A stretch of 64,000 nucleotides of DNA from an uncultured Duganella sp. (lineage in GTDB: Bacteria; Pseudomonadota; Gammaproteobacteria; Burkholderiales; Burkholderiaceae), in contig CAMLRG010000002.1 of the NCBI GenBank assembly GCA_946482335.1, forward strand, positions 16,944 to 80,943, in the 5' to 3' direction. Positions 1-8,535 of the stretch are shown here, piece by piece (within the stretch, counting starts at the first letter, position 1; every line of letters begins with the position of its first letter). Below the pieces are notes generated by a model. That model was given only the letters and a program-made list of their open reading frames with translations. It was not told where the DNA came from and did no database searches. The position numbers were made by a program, and so were the translations under genes.

Positions 1-502
1 GGTGCCAGCGGCCCAGCACGAAGCTGACCAGCAGCCCGGCGCGGGCCGCCACGTCGGCCTCATGGGCCTGGCCTTCGGCCGCTGCGGCACGCAGCGCCTG
101 TTTCAGTGCCAGTTCCACGCGGTCGTAGAACTGGTTCATGCGCTGCTGCAGGCGCTCGTCTTCGTTGACCAGCGCATCGCCGATCAGCACCCGCGTCATG
201 CCCGGGTTGCTGCTGGCGAAATGCAGCAGCATGCCCAGGATATCGCGTGCCTGGGCCATGCCGTCCGTCTGCTTTTCGGCGATCTGGTTGATCAGGCCGA
301 ACACGGAGGACTCGATGAATTCGATCAGGCCCTCGAACATCTGGGCCTTGCTGGCGAAATGGCGGTACAGGGCCGCCTCGGAAACGTCCAGCTTGCGCGC
401 CAGCGCAGCCGTCGTGATCTTTTCTCCTTTTGGATGCTCCAGCATTTCAGCCAGTGCCTGGAGGATTTGCAGCTTGCGCTGTCCGGGCGGTGTACTTGCC
501 AT
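1..502 (-). CDS. slmA: Nucleoid occlusion factor SlmA (TetR family), 3' end off the left edge
   Basis: This is the N-terminal 167 codons of a TetR-fold protein that blocks FtsZ assembly over the nucleoid in other proteobacteria. The start is the ATG whose complement ends at 502 and gives MASTPPGQRK. The helix-turn-helix follows (KITTAALARKLDVSEAALYR), then FASKAQMFEGLIEFIESS, which matches the E. coli SlmA pattern closely. It lies 15 bases downstream of the HAD nucleotidase on the same strand, an arrangement seen with argB in other Burkholderiales. The ligand-binding half is cut by the window edge, so only the DNA-binding domain and the first core helices can be judged. Confidence 0.9.
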   Translation of the reverse strand, partial: MASTPPGQRKLQILQALAEMLEHPKGEKITTAALARKLDVSEAALYRHFASKAQMFEGLIEFIESSVFGLINQIAEKQTDGMAQARDILGMLLHFASSNPGMTRVLIGDALVNEDERLQQRMNQFYDRVELALKQALRAAAAEGQAHEADVAARAGLLVSFVLGRWH

Positions 503-517
503 GGGTTTTGGACCTGT

Positions 518-1207
518 TTATTTAAATTTCAACAGCTGTTTGACAGATTTTACTTTGACATCGAGCCATGCCGGTTTTTTCCCCGGCTCCAGCAGGTATT
601 GCGTGACCCACACGGTGCGCATGCCCAGCGCATGCGCGGAGCGCAGGTTATCCAGCGTATCCTCGACAAGGATACACCGGCGCGGGTTCAGCCCCTGCCG
701 CCGCATCAGCCGGCGCAGCATCAGGCGCGATGGCTTGGGCCGCAACTGGCGGTGCACGAACATCGACTCGATCGACACCTGTTCGCTGAAATGGCGGCCG
801 ATCCCCATGTGGCCGACCACCTTGCGCGCATAGTCGCGCGGCGCATTGGTCAGCAGGATCTTGCGGCCGGGCAGGCGGCGCAGCAGCCGGCCCAGGCCGC
901 GTTCATGGCGGATCAGGGCCTGCAAGTCCCCCAGCTCGTGCGTTTCGCGCAGGAAGTGGGCCGCATTCACCCCATGGTGGCGCACCAGGCCAAGCAGGGT
1001 GGCGCCGTACAGCCGCCAGTACCGGTCACGCGCCGCGTTGACCTGCTCCAGGCTGGCCGGCATCACGCCATCGCCCAGCACGCGCGCCATATAGACGTTC
1101 ATCTTCTGCACCATGGCAGGGAAGATGGCGTGCGAAGCATTGTGCAGCGTGTTGTCCAGGTCGAACAGCCAGACCGGCGCCGAGGGTTTAATATTCACGT
1201 TCACCAT
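518..1207 (-). CDS. HAD-superfamily pyrimidine 5'-nucleotidase
   Basis: The 229-residue protein begins MVNVNIKPSAPVWLFDLDNT. The FDLDNT stretch is HAD motif I with its nucleophile Asp. KILLTNAP supplies motif II (Thr), the Lys of RPKPS motif III, and VEDTLDNL motif IV. Such SDT1-like enzymes dephosphorylate pyrimidine nucleotides or related small phosphates. The reading frame stays open far upstream, but the family N-terminus fixes the start at 1207. No Shine-Dalgarno precedes it, because the divergent TraB gene starts only nine bases away. A TATAAT sits at 1229-1234, so the message probably has a very short leader. slmA follows 15 bases downstream. Confidence 0.85.
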   Translation of the reverse strand: MVNVNIKPSAPVWLFDLDNTLHNASHAIFPAMVQKMNVYMARVLGDGVMPASLEQVNAARDRYWRLYGATLLGLVRHHGVNAAHFLRETHELGDLQALIRHERGLGRLLRRLPGRKILLTNAPRDYARKVVGHMGIGRHFSEQVSIESMFVHRQLRPKPSRLMLRRLMRRQGLNPRRCILVEDTLDNLRSAHALGMRTVWVTQYLLEPGKKPAWLDVKVKSVKQLLKFK

Positions 1208-1216
1208 GGAGGGATT

Positions 1217-2143
1217 ATGCGACGCACGATTATAGTGATGTTTTGCCTGCTGCTTGGCATCGGCCTTGGCGCCGGCGCGGCGGAGCCGGCTGCGGCCACG
1301 GCAAAGGCCGCACAGCCGGCGCGCGGCGCGCTGTACAAGCTGGAATACGCGGGCAATACCTCCTGGCTGTTCGGCACCATCCACGTCGGCATCCCGGACT
1401 TCTATCCCTTGGAGCCGCGCGTCACCGAGGCGATGCAGCGCGCCACGGCGATCGCGCTGGAAATCGATCCGGCTGCCGACCCGGCCAAGTCGATGGCCGT
1501 GATGCGCGAATACGGCCTGTATGCGCCGGGCAGCGGCAGCGCGATGAGCGATATCCGTCCCGAATACCGGCCGCGCCTCGAACGCATGCTGAAAAAGCAT
1601 GGCATTGCGCCGGAAATGGTCGCGGCCATGAAGCCGTGGCTGGTGGTGATGATGATTACCATTGGCGAATACCGCAGCCTGGGCTACCGCCCGGAGCTGG
1701 GCGTCGACCTGCACCTGGCGCGCGCGGCGCACGGACAAAACAAGCGCGTGGTGGAACTGGAATCGGTCGGCGGCCAGGCCGCGCTGTTCGGCCGCCTGTC
1801 GCCGCAGGAGCAGGCGCGCTTCCTGGAGGACAGCCTGGATACGTTCGAAGACCCGAAGCAGGGCGTGCAGCCGCGCGACCTGCTCGATGCCTGGGCTTCG
1901 GCCGATGCCGCCAAATTCGATGCGCTGGCGCGCGAAGTGGAAGGCGACAAGACCTTTTCCGGCAAGTTCATGAAGCAGGTACTGCTCGACGAACGCAATC
2001 CCGTGCTGGCCGACGGCATCGTGGCAATGATGAAAAAAGAACAGCACAGTTTTGCCGCGATCGGCACACTGCATCTGGTGGGAACGGGGAATGTTGCGGA
2101 ACTGCTGCGCCAGCGTGGCGTGAAAGTAGAGCGGATCTACTGA
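1217..2143 (+). CDS. TraB/GumN family protein, exported
   Basis: The 308-residue protein starts at ATG 1217 after a GGAGGG at 1208-1213. The longer open frame to the left is antisense to the HAD gene and was discarded. An N-terminal signal segment (MRRTIIVMFCLLLGIGLGAGAA) is followed by the family hallmarks SWLFGTIHVG near the start of the mature protein, ALEIDP, and a closing AIGTLHLVG near the C-terminus. GX2H-type motifs like these occur in TraB and TIKI proteins, for which metal-dependent peptidase activity has been proposed. The bacterial function is unknown. The gene ends six bases before the oppositely oriented tRNA-Thr. Confidence 0.85.
   Translation: MRRTIIVMFCLLLGIGLGAGAAEPAAATAKAAQPARGALYKLEYAGNTSWLFGTIHVGIPDFYPLEPRVTEAMQRATAIALEIDPAADPAKSMAVMREYGLYAPGSGSAMSDIRPEYRPRLERMLKKHGIAPEMVAAMKPWLVVMMITIGEYRSLGYRPELGVDLHLARAAHGQNKRVVELESVGGQAALFGRLSPQEQARFLEDSLDTFEDPKQGVQPRDLLDAWASADAAKFDALAREVEGDKTFSGKFMKQVLLDERNPVLADGIVAMMKKEQHSFAAIGTLHLVGTGNVAELLRQRGVKVERIY
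1229..1234 (-). promoter_or_regulatory. Perfect -10 hexamer for the HAD nucleotidase, inside the TraB gene
   Basis: On the minus strand the bases read TATAAT. Initiation about seven bases later would leave a leader of roughly 14 bases before the HAD start at 1207, with no Shine-Dalgarno. No good -35 is visible. The element lies within codons 5-6 of the divergent TraB gene. Confidence 0.4.
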
Positions 2144-2149
2144 GGAGAA

Positions 2150-2224
<75 letters not shown>

Positions 2225-2263
2225 ATTCACGATTCTGGCGGCTGTTGAAAGCCGCCAAAAAAA

Positions 2264-3187
2264 TTAGTGAGACCGGATCATAGTGCCAAAAGCCTGTTCG
2301 GTCAAGACTTCCAGCAACAAACTGTGTTCGATCCGCCCGTCGATGATGTGCACGGTGTTCACGCCCGACTTGGCCGCGTCCAGTGCGGAAGAGATTTTTG
2401 GCAGCATGCCGCCGGAAATCGTCCCGTCGGCGAACATTTCGTCGATTTCGCGCGCCGACAGGTCGGTCACCAGCTTGCCGTTCTTGTCCTGCACGCCGGC
2501 GATGTTGGTCATCATGATCAGTTTTTCCGCCTTCAGGATTTCGGCGATCTTGCCGGCCACCACGTCGGCGTTGATGTTGTAAGCCTGGCCATCCTTGCCG
2601 AAGCCGATCGGGGAAATAATTGGGATAAAGGCATCATCCTGCAGGGCTTTCACCACCGCCGGGTTGATTGCCTCGATTTCGCCAACGAAGCCAATGTCCA
2701 GGAATTCACCCGGTTTTTCCTTGTCCGGCATGGACATCTTGCGGGCGCGGATCAGGCCGCCGTCCTTGCCCGTCAGGCCCACCGCCTGGCCGCCGTAGTG
2801 GTTGATCAGCATCACGATGTCCTGCTGCACTTCGCCGCCCAGCACCCATTCCACCACTTCCATGGTCTCTTCGTCGGTGATGCGCATGCCCTGCACGAAG
2901 GTACCCTGCTTGCCGATCTTCTTCAGCGCGCTGTCGATCTGCGGGCCGCCGCCGTGCACCACCACCGGATTCATGCCCACCAGTTTCAGCAGGATCAGGT
3001 CGCGCGCAAAGCCGTGCTTCAGGCGCTCTTCGGTCATGGCGTTGCCACCGTATTTGATGACGATGGTTTTGCCGTGGTAATTGCGGATGTACGGCAATGC
3101 CTCAGCCAGGATCTGTGCTTTGACCTGGGGCGTTACGCCGCTCAGGTCAGTGGTCAGGTCCGGGTCGGTGGCAGGCAGGTTGGTCAT
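2264..3187 (-). CDS. argB: Acetylglutamate kinase
   Basis: This 307-residue enzyme phosphorylates N-acetyl-L-glutamate, the second step of arginine biosynthesis. Family motifs are clear: [10 protein letters not shown] (nucleotide-binding Lys), [10 protein letters not shown] (acetylglutamate site), NINADVVAG and [11 protein letters not shown] near the C-terminus. The length is typical of the amino acid kinase family member. A weak GGA precedes the ATG. In related genomes argB precedes the HAD nucleotidase and slmA. Here the order is kept but a tRNA-Thr and an oppositely oriented TraB-family gene lie between them. Confidence 0.96.
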   Translation of the reverse strand: MTNLPATDPDLTTDLSGVTPQVKAQILAEALPYIRNYHGKTIVIKYGGNAMTEERLKHGFARDLILLKLVGMNPVVVHGGGPQIDSALKKIGKQGTFVQGMRITDEETMEVVEWVLGGEVQQDIVMLINHYGGQAVGLTGKDGGLIRARKMSMPDKEKPGEFLDIGFVGEIEAINPAVVKALQDDAFIPIISPIGFGKDGQAYNINADVVAGKIAEILKAEKLIMMTNIAGVQDKNGKLVTDLSAREIDEMFADGTISGGMLPKISSALDAAKSGVNTVHIIDGRIEHSLLLEVLTEQAFGTMIRSH

Positions 3188-3307
3188 GTCAGTTCCAGAA
3201 AATGTGATTGAAGGTCAATGCTGCGCATTATAGGGCCAATCGGCTTGTCATTTCCGGATTGATCCGCTAGGCTGGCTTGGTTCCCGACGCATGATTGCAA
3301 TGATTAT

Positions 3308-3511
3308 ATGAGTACCTGTGAGCGTTGCGGCGCAGAGTTCCACTGCGCAATGGCCGATGCGGCGCCTGGCGCCAAACCGACCGGTGCGCCGGATGAGACG
3401 CCATGCTGGTGCACCTTCCTGCCGCCCGCCGTGCCGGTGCCTGGCGTGGAAGCCGTCGGCTGCTGGTGCCCAACTTGCCTGCGCGCCCATATCGACCTCA
3501 CAGCGCGCTGA
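3308..3511 (+). CDS. Small cysteine-rich CWC family protein
   Basis: The 67-residue protein has the spaced cysteines of the CWC family: CERCG at the N-terminus, then FHCAM, PCWCTF and a final CWCPTCL. The paired Cys-x2-Cys motifs suggest a zinc-ribbon or similar metal site, but no function is established. It converges on the esterase gene and the two overlap by 14 bases at their stop codons. Confidence 0.8.
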   Translation: MSTCERCGAEFHCAMADAAPGAKPTGAPDETPCWCTFLPPAVPVPGVEAVGCWCPTCLRAHIDLTAR

Positions 3512-4427
3512 AGAACCTCATCATTTCCCGGCTGGCATCCGGCCCGCGCGGGTCGGTATAGCTACCGGCCGCGCTGCCGCCCGACCAGGCGTGGCCGGCG
3601 CCGTGGATCACCCAGTGTTCGCCCAGCGGCGAACCGTCATCGAGCCAGTGGGCTTTCAGCGTGAAGGCGTGGCCGTCGGGCACCTGTCCCGCCAGCGTGG
3701 CTGGGTTGGCCCGTTCGCCCAGCGGGTGGCTGCGCAATCCCTGCGCCAGCACTTGCTCGCCATTGGCCGGGTGCACGGTACGGTCCTGGTCCCCGTGGAA
3801 GACGATGATGGGCTGGCCGGCCGAAAGAGCCTCCTGGGCCCGCGCCGCGCCGCGCCGCATGGCCAGCATTGCCGAAGGCAGGTCGCGCGCGGCGGCGAAA
3901 GGCAGGCCGGAATGGACGCCGACTGCGGCGAACAGGTCCGGATACAGGGTGCCGGCAATGACGGCCATGGCGCCGCCCGCCGACAGTCCGGCGATATAGA
4001 CCTGGCTTTGCTGCACCGGATAGCGCGCCATGATGTCGCGCGTCATGGCGGCGATGATGGCTGGCTCGCCCTGGCCGCGCGCCTGGTCCAGGGCGCTGAA
4101 CCAGTTCCAGCAGCGTGTATGGTTGGCGTCCGGCGCCTGTGCCGGGTACAGCACCAGGCAGCCGCGCTCCTCGGCCACCGCATTCATTTGCGTGCCGGCG
4201 GCGAAATCGTCGGGATCCTGCAGGCAGCCGTGCAGCATCACCAGCAGCGGCACGGGCTGGCCGGCGTAACTGGACGGCACGTACAGCTTGTAACTGCGGC
4301 TGCCGGCGCGGCAATGGAAGTCGCCGCCGATGAATTGCGGCTGGCCGGGATCGGGATCGGCGCGGTCCGGGCGGCGGCGCGCCAGCATGCCCAGCGCGCG
4401 GGAAAACCAATGGCGATCGAGCTTCAT
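3498..4427 (-). CDS. PHB-depolymerase-family esterase (LpqC-like alpha/beta hydrolase)
   Basis: The 309-residue protein starts at the ATG ending at 4427, chosen because GAGGTG sits just upstream. An in-frame ATG 14 codons earlier lacks such a site. The oxyanion segment LHGCLQ is near residue 66. The lipase box GLSAGG places the nucleophile at Ser149. The acid is in HGDQDRT (about 213-215), and the base is His279 in HGAGHAW. Related enzymes cleave short-chain polyhydroxyalkanoates, feruloyl or acetyl esters. No clear Sec signal peptide is visible, so export is uncertain. The actual substrate cannot be read from sequence. Confidence 0.85.
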   Translation of the reverse strand: MKLDRHWFSRALGMLARRRPDRADPDPGQPQFIGGDFHCRAGSRSYKLYVPSSYAGQPVPLLVMLHGCLQDPDDFAAGTQMNAVAEERGCLVLYPAQAPDANHTRCWNWFSALDQARGQGEPAIIAAMTRDIMARYPVQQSQVYIAGLSAGGAMAVIAGTLYPDLFAAVGVHSGLPFAAARDLPSAMLAMRRGAARAQEALSAGQPIIVFHGDQDRTVHPANGEQVLAQGLRSHPLGERANPATLAGQVPDGHAFTLKAHWLDDGSPLGEHWVIHGAGHAWSGGSAAGSYTDPRGPDASREMMRFFSAL

Positions 4428-4559
4428 AAGCACCTCGGAGGCTGGTTGGTCTGCGGGTCTCCTCGCCACTCCTTATTGTTCTGGTGCGCCATCAGTATAG
4501 CAAGGTTATCGAATTTGCTAGTCACGGCTGGTTTGCCGCACTGCGGTAAAATGGCGGCC

Positions 4560-4775
4560 ATGAGTACTGAACTGCCGCCAGGCGCGCCGGAACTGGCGAC
4601 GCCTGTGCCATCCCCCTGCATCAGCCTGTGCAAGATGAACCGTGACACCGGTTATTGCGAAGGTTGCCTGCGCACCATCGACGAAATCGTCGCCTGGTCG
4701 CGTGCCGACGACGCTTACAAGCGCGCCGTGTGGGCTGAGCTGCGCCGCCGCGAGCAACTGATCGACTTTGACTGA
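4560..4775 (+). CDS. DUF1289 domain-containing small protein
   Basis: The 71-residue protein has the domain signature SPCISLCKM followed by GYCEGCLRTIDEIVAW, with four conserved cysteines that probably bind a metal. An in-frame ATG nine bases upstream (4551) is an alternative start. The gene stops four bases before the metallo-hydrolase ATG, so the two are likely co-translated. Function is unknown across the family. Confidence 0.85.
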   Translation: MSTELPPGAPELATPVPSPCISLCKMNRDTGYCEGCLRTIDEIVAWSRADDAYKRAVWAELRRREQLIDFD

Positions 4776-4779
4776 AGCA

Positions 4780-5688
4780 ATGAAGCTACACTCCTCCATC
4801 CACGTTTTCGAACGCGGCTGGCTCTCGTCCAATAATGTGCTGCTGCTGGGCCGCCATGACGCGGCCCTGATCGACAGCGGCTACTTCACGCACCGGCAAC
4901 AGACGCTGGAACTGGTGCGCCACGCCCTGCACGGGCGCCGCCTGGATCGTTTATACAACACCCACCTGCACTCCGACCATTGCGGCGGCAATGCGGCGCT
5001 GCAAGCCCATTTCGGCTGCAATACCTATATCCCGGAAGCGGAAGCGGACAAGGTGCAGCGCTGGGATGAGGATGCGCTGAGCTTCAAGGCCACCGGGCAG
5101 CAGTGCGAACGCTTCACGATCGACGGCGTGGTCACGCCCGGCGAGACCCTGCTCCTGGGCGACCTGGAATGGCAGGTGCACGGTGCGCCGGGCCACCATG
5201 CGCATTCGGTGATCTATTACTGCCCCGCGGAAAAGGTGCTGGTCTCGGCCGACGCGCTGTGGCAGAACGGCTTTGGCGTGATCTTCCCCGAACTGGAAGA
5301 CGATGGCGGCTTCGAAGAAGCCGGCGCCACGCTCGACCTGATCGCCGGACTTGACGTGCAGACCGTCATCCCCGGCCATGGCGCCGTGTTCCAGGACGTG
5401 GACGCTGCCCTGAGCCGTGCCCGCCGCCGCCTCGATTTCCTGTCGGCCGACCCCAAGCGCAATGCCGAATACGCCGTCAAGGTCTTGCTGAAATTCCTGC
5501 TGCTGGAGCGCCAGAGCATGCCGGTGGCCGACGTCGGCCCCTTGTTTGCCACCATCCCCCTGATGGAAGCGATGGGCCGCCGCCACTTCGGCATGGCGCC
5601 CGACGAACTCGCCGCCTGGGCCATCAAGCAGCTGGTCCGCGCTTGCAGCGCGCGCATCGACAACGGTCTTCTCCTCAACGACGGCTAA
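4780..5688 (+). CDS. MBL-fold metallo-hydrolase
   Basis: The 302-residue metallo-beta-lactamase-fold hydrolase carries THLHSDHCGG (HxHxDH zinc site), GAPGHHAHS, SADALW and IPGHG in order, a complete metal-ligand set. It resembles the glyoxalase II and thioesterase branch rather than true beta-lactamases. There is no signal peptide. ATG 4780 was preferred, but a TTG at 4768 overlapping the DUF1289 stop is possible. It follows DUF1289 directly and precedes the CorA-like gene by 15 bases, forming a short operon. Confidence 0.85.
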   Translation: MKLHSSIHVFERGWLSSNNVLLLGRHDAALIDSGYFTHRQQTLELVRHALHGRRLDRLYNTHLHSDHCGGNAALQAHFGCNTYIPEAEADKVQRWDEDALSFKATGQQCERFTIDGVVTPGETLLLGDLEWQVHGAPGHHAHSVIYYCPAEKVLVSADALWQNGFGVIFPELEDDGGFEEAGATLDLIAGLDVQTVIPGHGAVFQDVDAALSRARRRLDFLSADPKRNAEYAVKVLLKFLLLERQSMPVADVGPLFATIPLMEAMGRRHFGMAPDELAAWAIKQLVRACSARIDNGLLLNDG

Positions 5689-5703
5689 GCTATACTGGGC
5701 CGC

Positions 5704-7293
5704 ATGAGCGCCCAATCCCCGCATGTGCAGCATGTCCGGCAAGTCCTGCTATGGCCGCTGCGGCTGATGCCGCCCGAGGGGGCTGAGCGCGCGCATGCGC
5801 GGCCCTGGGAGTTGCTGGGCCCCGATTCGCCCTGGCGCGAAGTGACTTCGGCGCAGGATGCGGGCGCCGCGTTCCAGGAGCGCTATTACACCGAATTCGT
5901 CAGCTTCCTGCCCTATGTGCAGCGCTTCCTGTTCGGCGCCGGCCAGCGCCGCATCTTCCGCCGCCGCGATATCGCCCAGGTGCGCGTGGTGCCGCAGCCA
6001 GGCGCGCAGCCGCGCGTGCTGGAAGTGCACAACCTCTGCCTGCACTTCTTCTTCGACATCGACATCGTCCTGCTGGTGATGGAACTGGGCACGAGCGACC
6101 TGCCGCTGGACGCTGCGCAGGACCTGTTGTACCGCTTCGGCCGCGCCTATCCCGCCGGCTGGGATGAACATGGCAGCGCCCTGCATTGCATGCACGGCGT
6201 CGAATGGCTGGATGCGGATGGCCGCCTGCTGGCGCAATCGGATGCGCAGGAACGGCAGGCATTCATCGACCAGGTGGTGCGGCACCAGGCCCCGCGCATC
6301 GCCTCGCACTGGCGCTACCTGCTGGAACCGATGGCGCCCGACGCGCCCGGAGCCACGGTGGCACTGCGCTACCGCCAGGTGGAGTACTACCGCATGCCGA
6401 TGATGGCTTACCTGGCGGTCGACCGGCCGAGCGAGCTTTCGACGGCCGATTTCGCGGCGCTGGGCGCCATGGCCGGCACCTCGGCTGCGCCGGCGGCCGC
6501 GGCCGATGCGCAGCGCATGCAGCCGGACGGCGTCGACCGCCGCTATTTCTACGACCGCTTCTGGTGCGATGGCGGCTCGGCGCCGTACACGCGCTATATC
6601 TGCAGCGGCTACGCGCTGGTGGTGGTTGGCGACGCGGCTTCGCAATTCTTTTGCTGCAAGGAGCGCGGCGTGCTGTCGCAGTTCCGCCACCAGCACTTCC
6701 TGCTGTTCATGATCGCCCATATGCAGAAGGCGTCGCTCTTGATGTTTTCCGACCGCCTGGCCGAAGCGCTGACGCAATTGCAGGTGACCGATGCCGACAG
6801 CGTGCGCGCCTTCAAGCGCCGCATCCGCTATGCCTTCGAGAGTTTCCTGCGCTTTACGCACCGCTACTGGTTCACCGAAATCTCCGACCAGCAGCAGATC
6901 CGCGCCCTGTTCCGCATGTGCGGGCAGCACCTCGACCTGGAACGCGCCTATGCGGAAGTGAAAACCCGCGTGGCCGACATGAACGGCTACCTGGAAGCGG
7001 ACAGCCTGCGGCGCCAGGCCAACACGGTGGTGCGCCTGACCGTGGTGACGATCTTCGGGATGATCGGCACCATCACCACCGGCTTCCTCGGCATGAACCT
7101 GCTGGCCGAAGCCGATGCGCCGCTGTCGCGCAGGCTGTGGTTCTTCGTTGCCGTATTCGGCGTGACGACCGCGTTGACCGTCTATACCATGGCCAAATCC
7201 AAGCGCCTGTCGGACTTCCTCGATGCCCTGTCGGACGAAAGGCTGTCCGCGTGGACCAAGCTCAAGGCGTTGGCCGCCGTGTGGAAACCATAA
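5704..7293 (+). CDS. CorA-like (2-TM-GxN) membrane protein, divalent cation transporter family
   Basis: The protein is 529 residues with a large cytosolic N-terminal part. Two C-terminal membrane helices are present, roughly residues 440-465 and 480-500. The first ends in TTGFLGMN, the GMN filter motif of CorA-type Mg2+/Co2+ channels. The second is FFVAVFGVTTALTVYTMAK, with a basic tail. It is longer than classical CorA (about 316 residues), as in an uncharacterised betaproteobacterial branch. Ion selectivity is not known. The gene stops seven bases before the nitronate monooxygenase Shine-Dalgarno region. Confidence 0.75.
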   Translation: MSAQSPHVQHVRQVLLWPLRLMPPEGAERAHARPWELLGPDSPWREVTSAQDAGAAFQERYYTEFVSFLPYVQRFLFGAGQRRIFRRRDIAQVRVVPQPGAQPRVLEVHNLCLHFFFDIDIVLLVMELGTSDLPLDAAQDLLYRFGRAYPAGWDEHGSALHCMHGVEWLDADGRLLAQSDAQERQAFIDQVVRHQAPRIASHWRYLLEPMAPDAPGATVALRYRQVEYYRMPMMAYLAVDRPSELSTADFAALGAMAGTSAAPAAAADAQRMQPDGVDRRYFYDRFWCDGGSAPYTRYICSGYALVVVGDAASQFFCCKERGVLSQFRHQHFLLFMIAHMQKASLLMFSDRLAEALTQLQVTDADSVRAFKRRIRYAFESFLRFTHRYWFTEISDQQQIRALFRMCGQHLDLERAYAEVKTRVADMNGYLEADSLRRQANTVVRLTVVTIFGMIGTITTGFLGMNLLAEADAPLSRRLWFFVAVFGVTTALTVYTMAKSKRLSDFLDALSDERLSAWTKLKALAAVWKP

Positions 7294-7301
7294 GGATCAC
7301 C

Positions 7302-8258
7302 ATGACTATTCCGACCGTATTGCAGAATCTGTCGCTGCCCGTCATCGCTTCGCCGATGTTCATCGCCAGCGGTCCCGCCCTGGTGGCGGCGCAGTGCAAG
7401 GCAGGCATTGTCGGCTCTTTCCCGGCGCTGAATGCGCGGCCGAAAGAGCTGCTCGATACCTGGCTCACCGATTTGCAGTCGGAGCTGGCCGATTACCAGG
7501 CCACCAATCCCGGCGTGCGCGTGGGACCGATCGCGGTCAACCAGATCGTCCACCATTCCAACGAGCGGCTGGAGCACGATGTGGACGTGTGCGTGCGGCA
7601 CAAGGTGCCGATCATCATTTCCTCTCTGCGTGCACCGCCTGTGGAAATGTTGGATGCTATCCACAGCTACGGCGGGATAGTGCTGCATGACGTGGTCAAT
7701 ATCCGCCACGCGCAGAAGGCGCTGGAGTCGGGCGTCGATGGGCTGATCCTGGTGGCCAGCGGCGCAGGCGGGCATGCGGGGACCTTGTCGCCGTTCGCGC
7801 TGGTGGGTGAGGTGCGCCGCTTCTTCGATGGTCCGCTGGCGTTGTCCGGCTCGATCGCGACCGGCGATGCCATCCTCGCCGCGCAAGCGATGGGAGCCGA
7901 CTTCGCCTATATTGGCTCGCGCTTCCTGGCCACGAAAGAGTCCAACGTGACCGACGCCTACCGCGAGGCGATCATCGAGTCCTCGGCTGCGGACGTGGTC
8001 TACACCAACCTGTTCACCGGGGTGCACGGCAACTACCTGAAAAAGTCCATCGTGGCCGCAGGCCTCGATCCGGAAAACCTCCCGGAATCGGATAAGTCGA
8101 AAATGAGTTTCGGCAGCGGCAGCGCCAAGGCTTGGCGCGACATCTGGGGCGCGGGGCAGGGCGTGGGCCTGATGCATGACGTCCCGACGACGGCCGAAAT
8201 GGTCGAACGCCTCAAGGCCGAGTACGAAGCGGCCCGCGCACGACTCGAACTGCGCTGA
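7302..8258 (+). CDS. Nitronate monooxygenase family flavoprotein (2-nitropropane dioxygenase type)
   Basis: The 318-residue TIM-barrel flavoprotein is related to FMN-dependent nitronate monooxygenases, which oxidise alkyl nitronates. Visible features are the early LPVIASPMFIASGP segment, GLILVASGAGGHAGT (phosphate binding for FMN with the family His), ALSGSIATGDAILAA and MGADFAYIGSRF. The ATG at 7302 is preceded by AAGGA that overlaps the upstream stop codon, so it is likely coupled to the CorA-like gene. The physiological substrate is unknown. Confidence 0.87.
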   Translation: MTIPTVLQNLSLPVIASPMFIASGPALVAAQCKAGIVGSFPALNARPKELLDTWLTDLQSELADYQATNPGVRVGPIAVNQIVHHSNERLEHDVDVCVRHKVPIIISSLRAPPVEMLDAIHSYGGIVLHDVVNIRHAQKALESGVDGLILVASGAGGHAGTLSPFALVGEVRRFFDGPLALSGSIATGDAILAAQAMGADFAYIGSRFLATKESNVTDAYREAIIESSAADVVYTNLFTGVHGNYLKKSIVAAGLDPENLPESDKSKMSFGSGSAKAWRDIWGAGQGVGLMHDVPTTAEMVERLKAEYEAARARLELR

Positions 8259-8293
8259 GCGCCCCCCTGCGTGGCGCGCATGCGTCAGCCCGC

Positions 8294-8391
8294 GTAATAA
8301 ATGCGCGCGTTTCGTAATGTTTTGTAAGCGCGTTTTGCGTGGCGTGAGCGTTCGCCCCTGGCACCCCCGGCGGCTCTGTAAAGTTATGTAA
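8294..8391. promoter_or_regulatory. Tandem GTAA direct repeats, candidate OmpR-family binding sites
   Basis: GTAA tetrads occur at 8294, 8314, 8324, 8378 and 8388. Within two pairs (8314/8324 and 8378/8388) the spacing is exactly 10 bases and both continue as GTAAGCG. Direct repeats about one helical turn apart are the usual footprint of OmpR/PhoB-type regulators. They lie upstream of the solute-binding gene at 8536, and the cluster encodes such a regulator at 15187. The remainder of this 277-base gap holds no gene I can support. Confidence 0.45.
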
Positions 8392-8535
8392 GCGGCTGGC
8401 CGGTGGCCAAGAAAAATTATCTTATAAATCAGAGGCTTGTCGTGTCATCCCGCGTGCCGGTACTACGCTGGTGTCACATTTTTCACGGTGTTAGCATGAA
8501 TTTACTGATCGACAACACACCGTGGAGTAGCTACC

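Noticed and set aside
8377..8393. TGTAAAGTTATGTAAGC as a third copy of the PEP-CTERM upstream motif
   Set aside because: It shares only the first 11 bases and lacks CCGACA; it fits better as a GTAA direct repeat.
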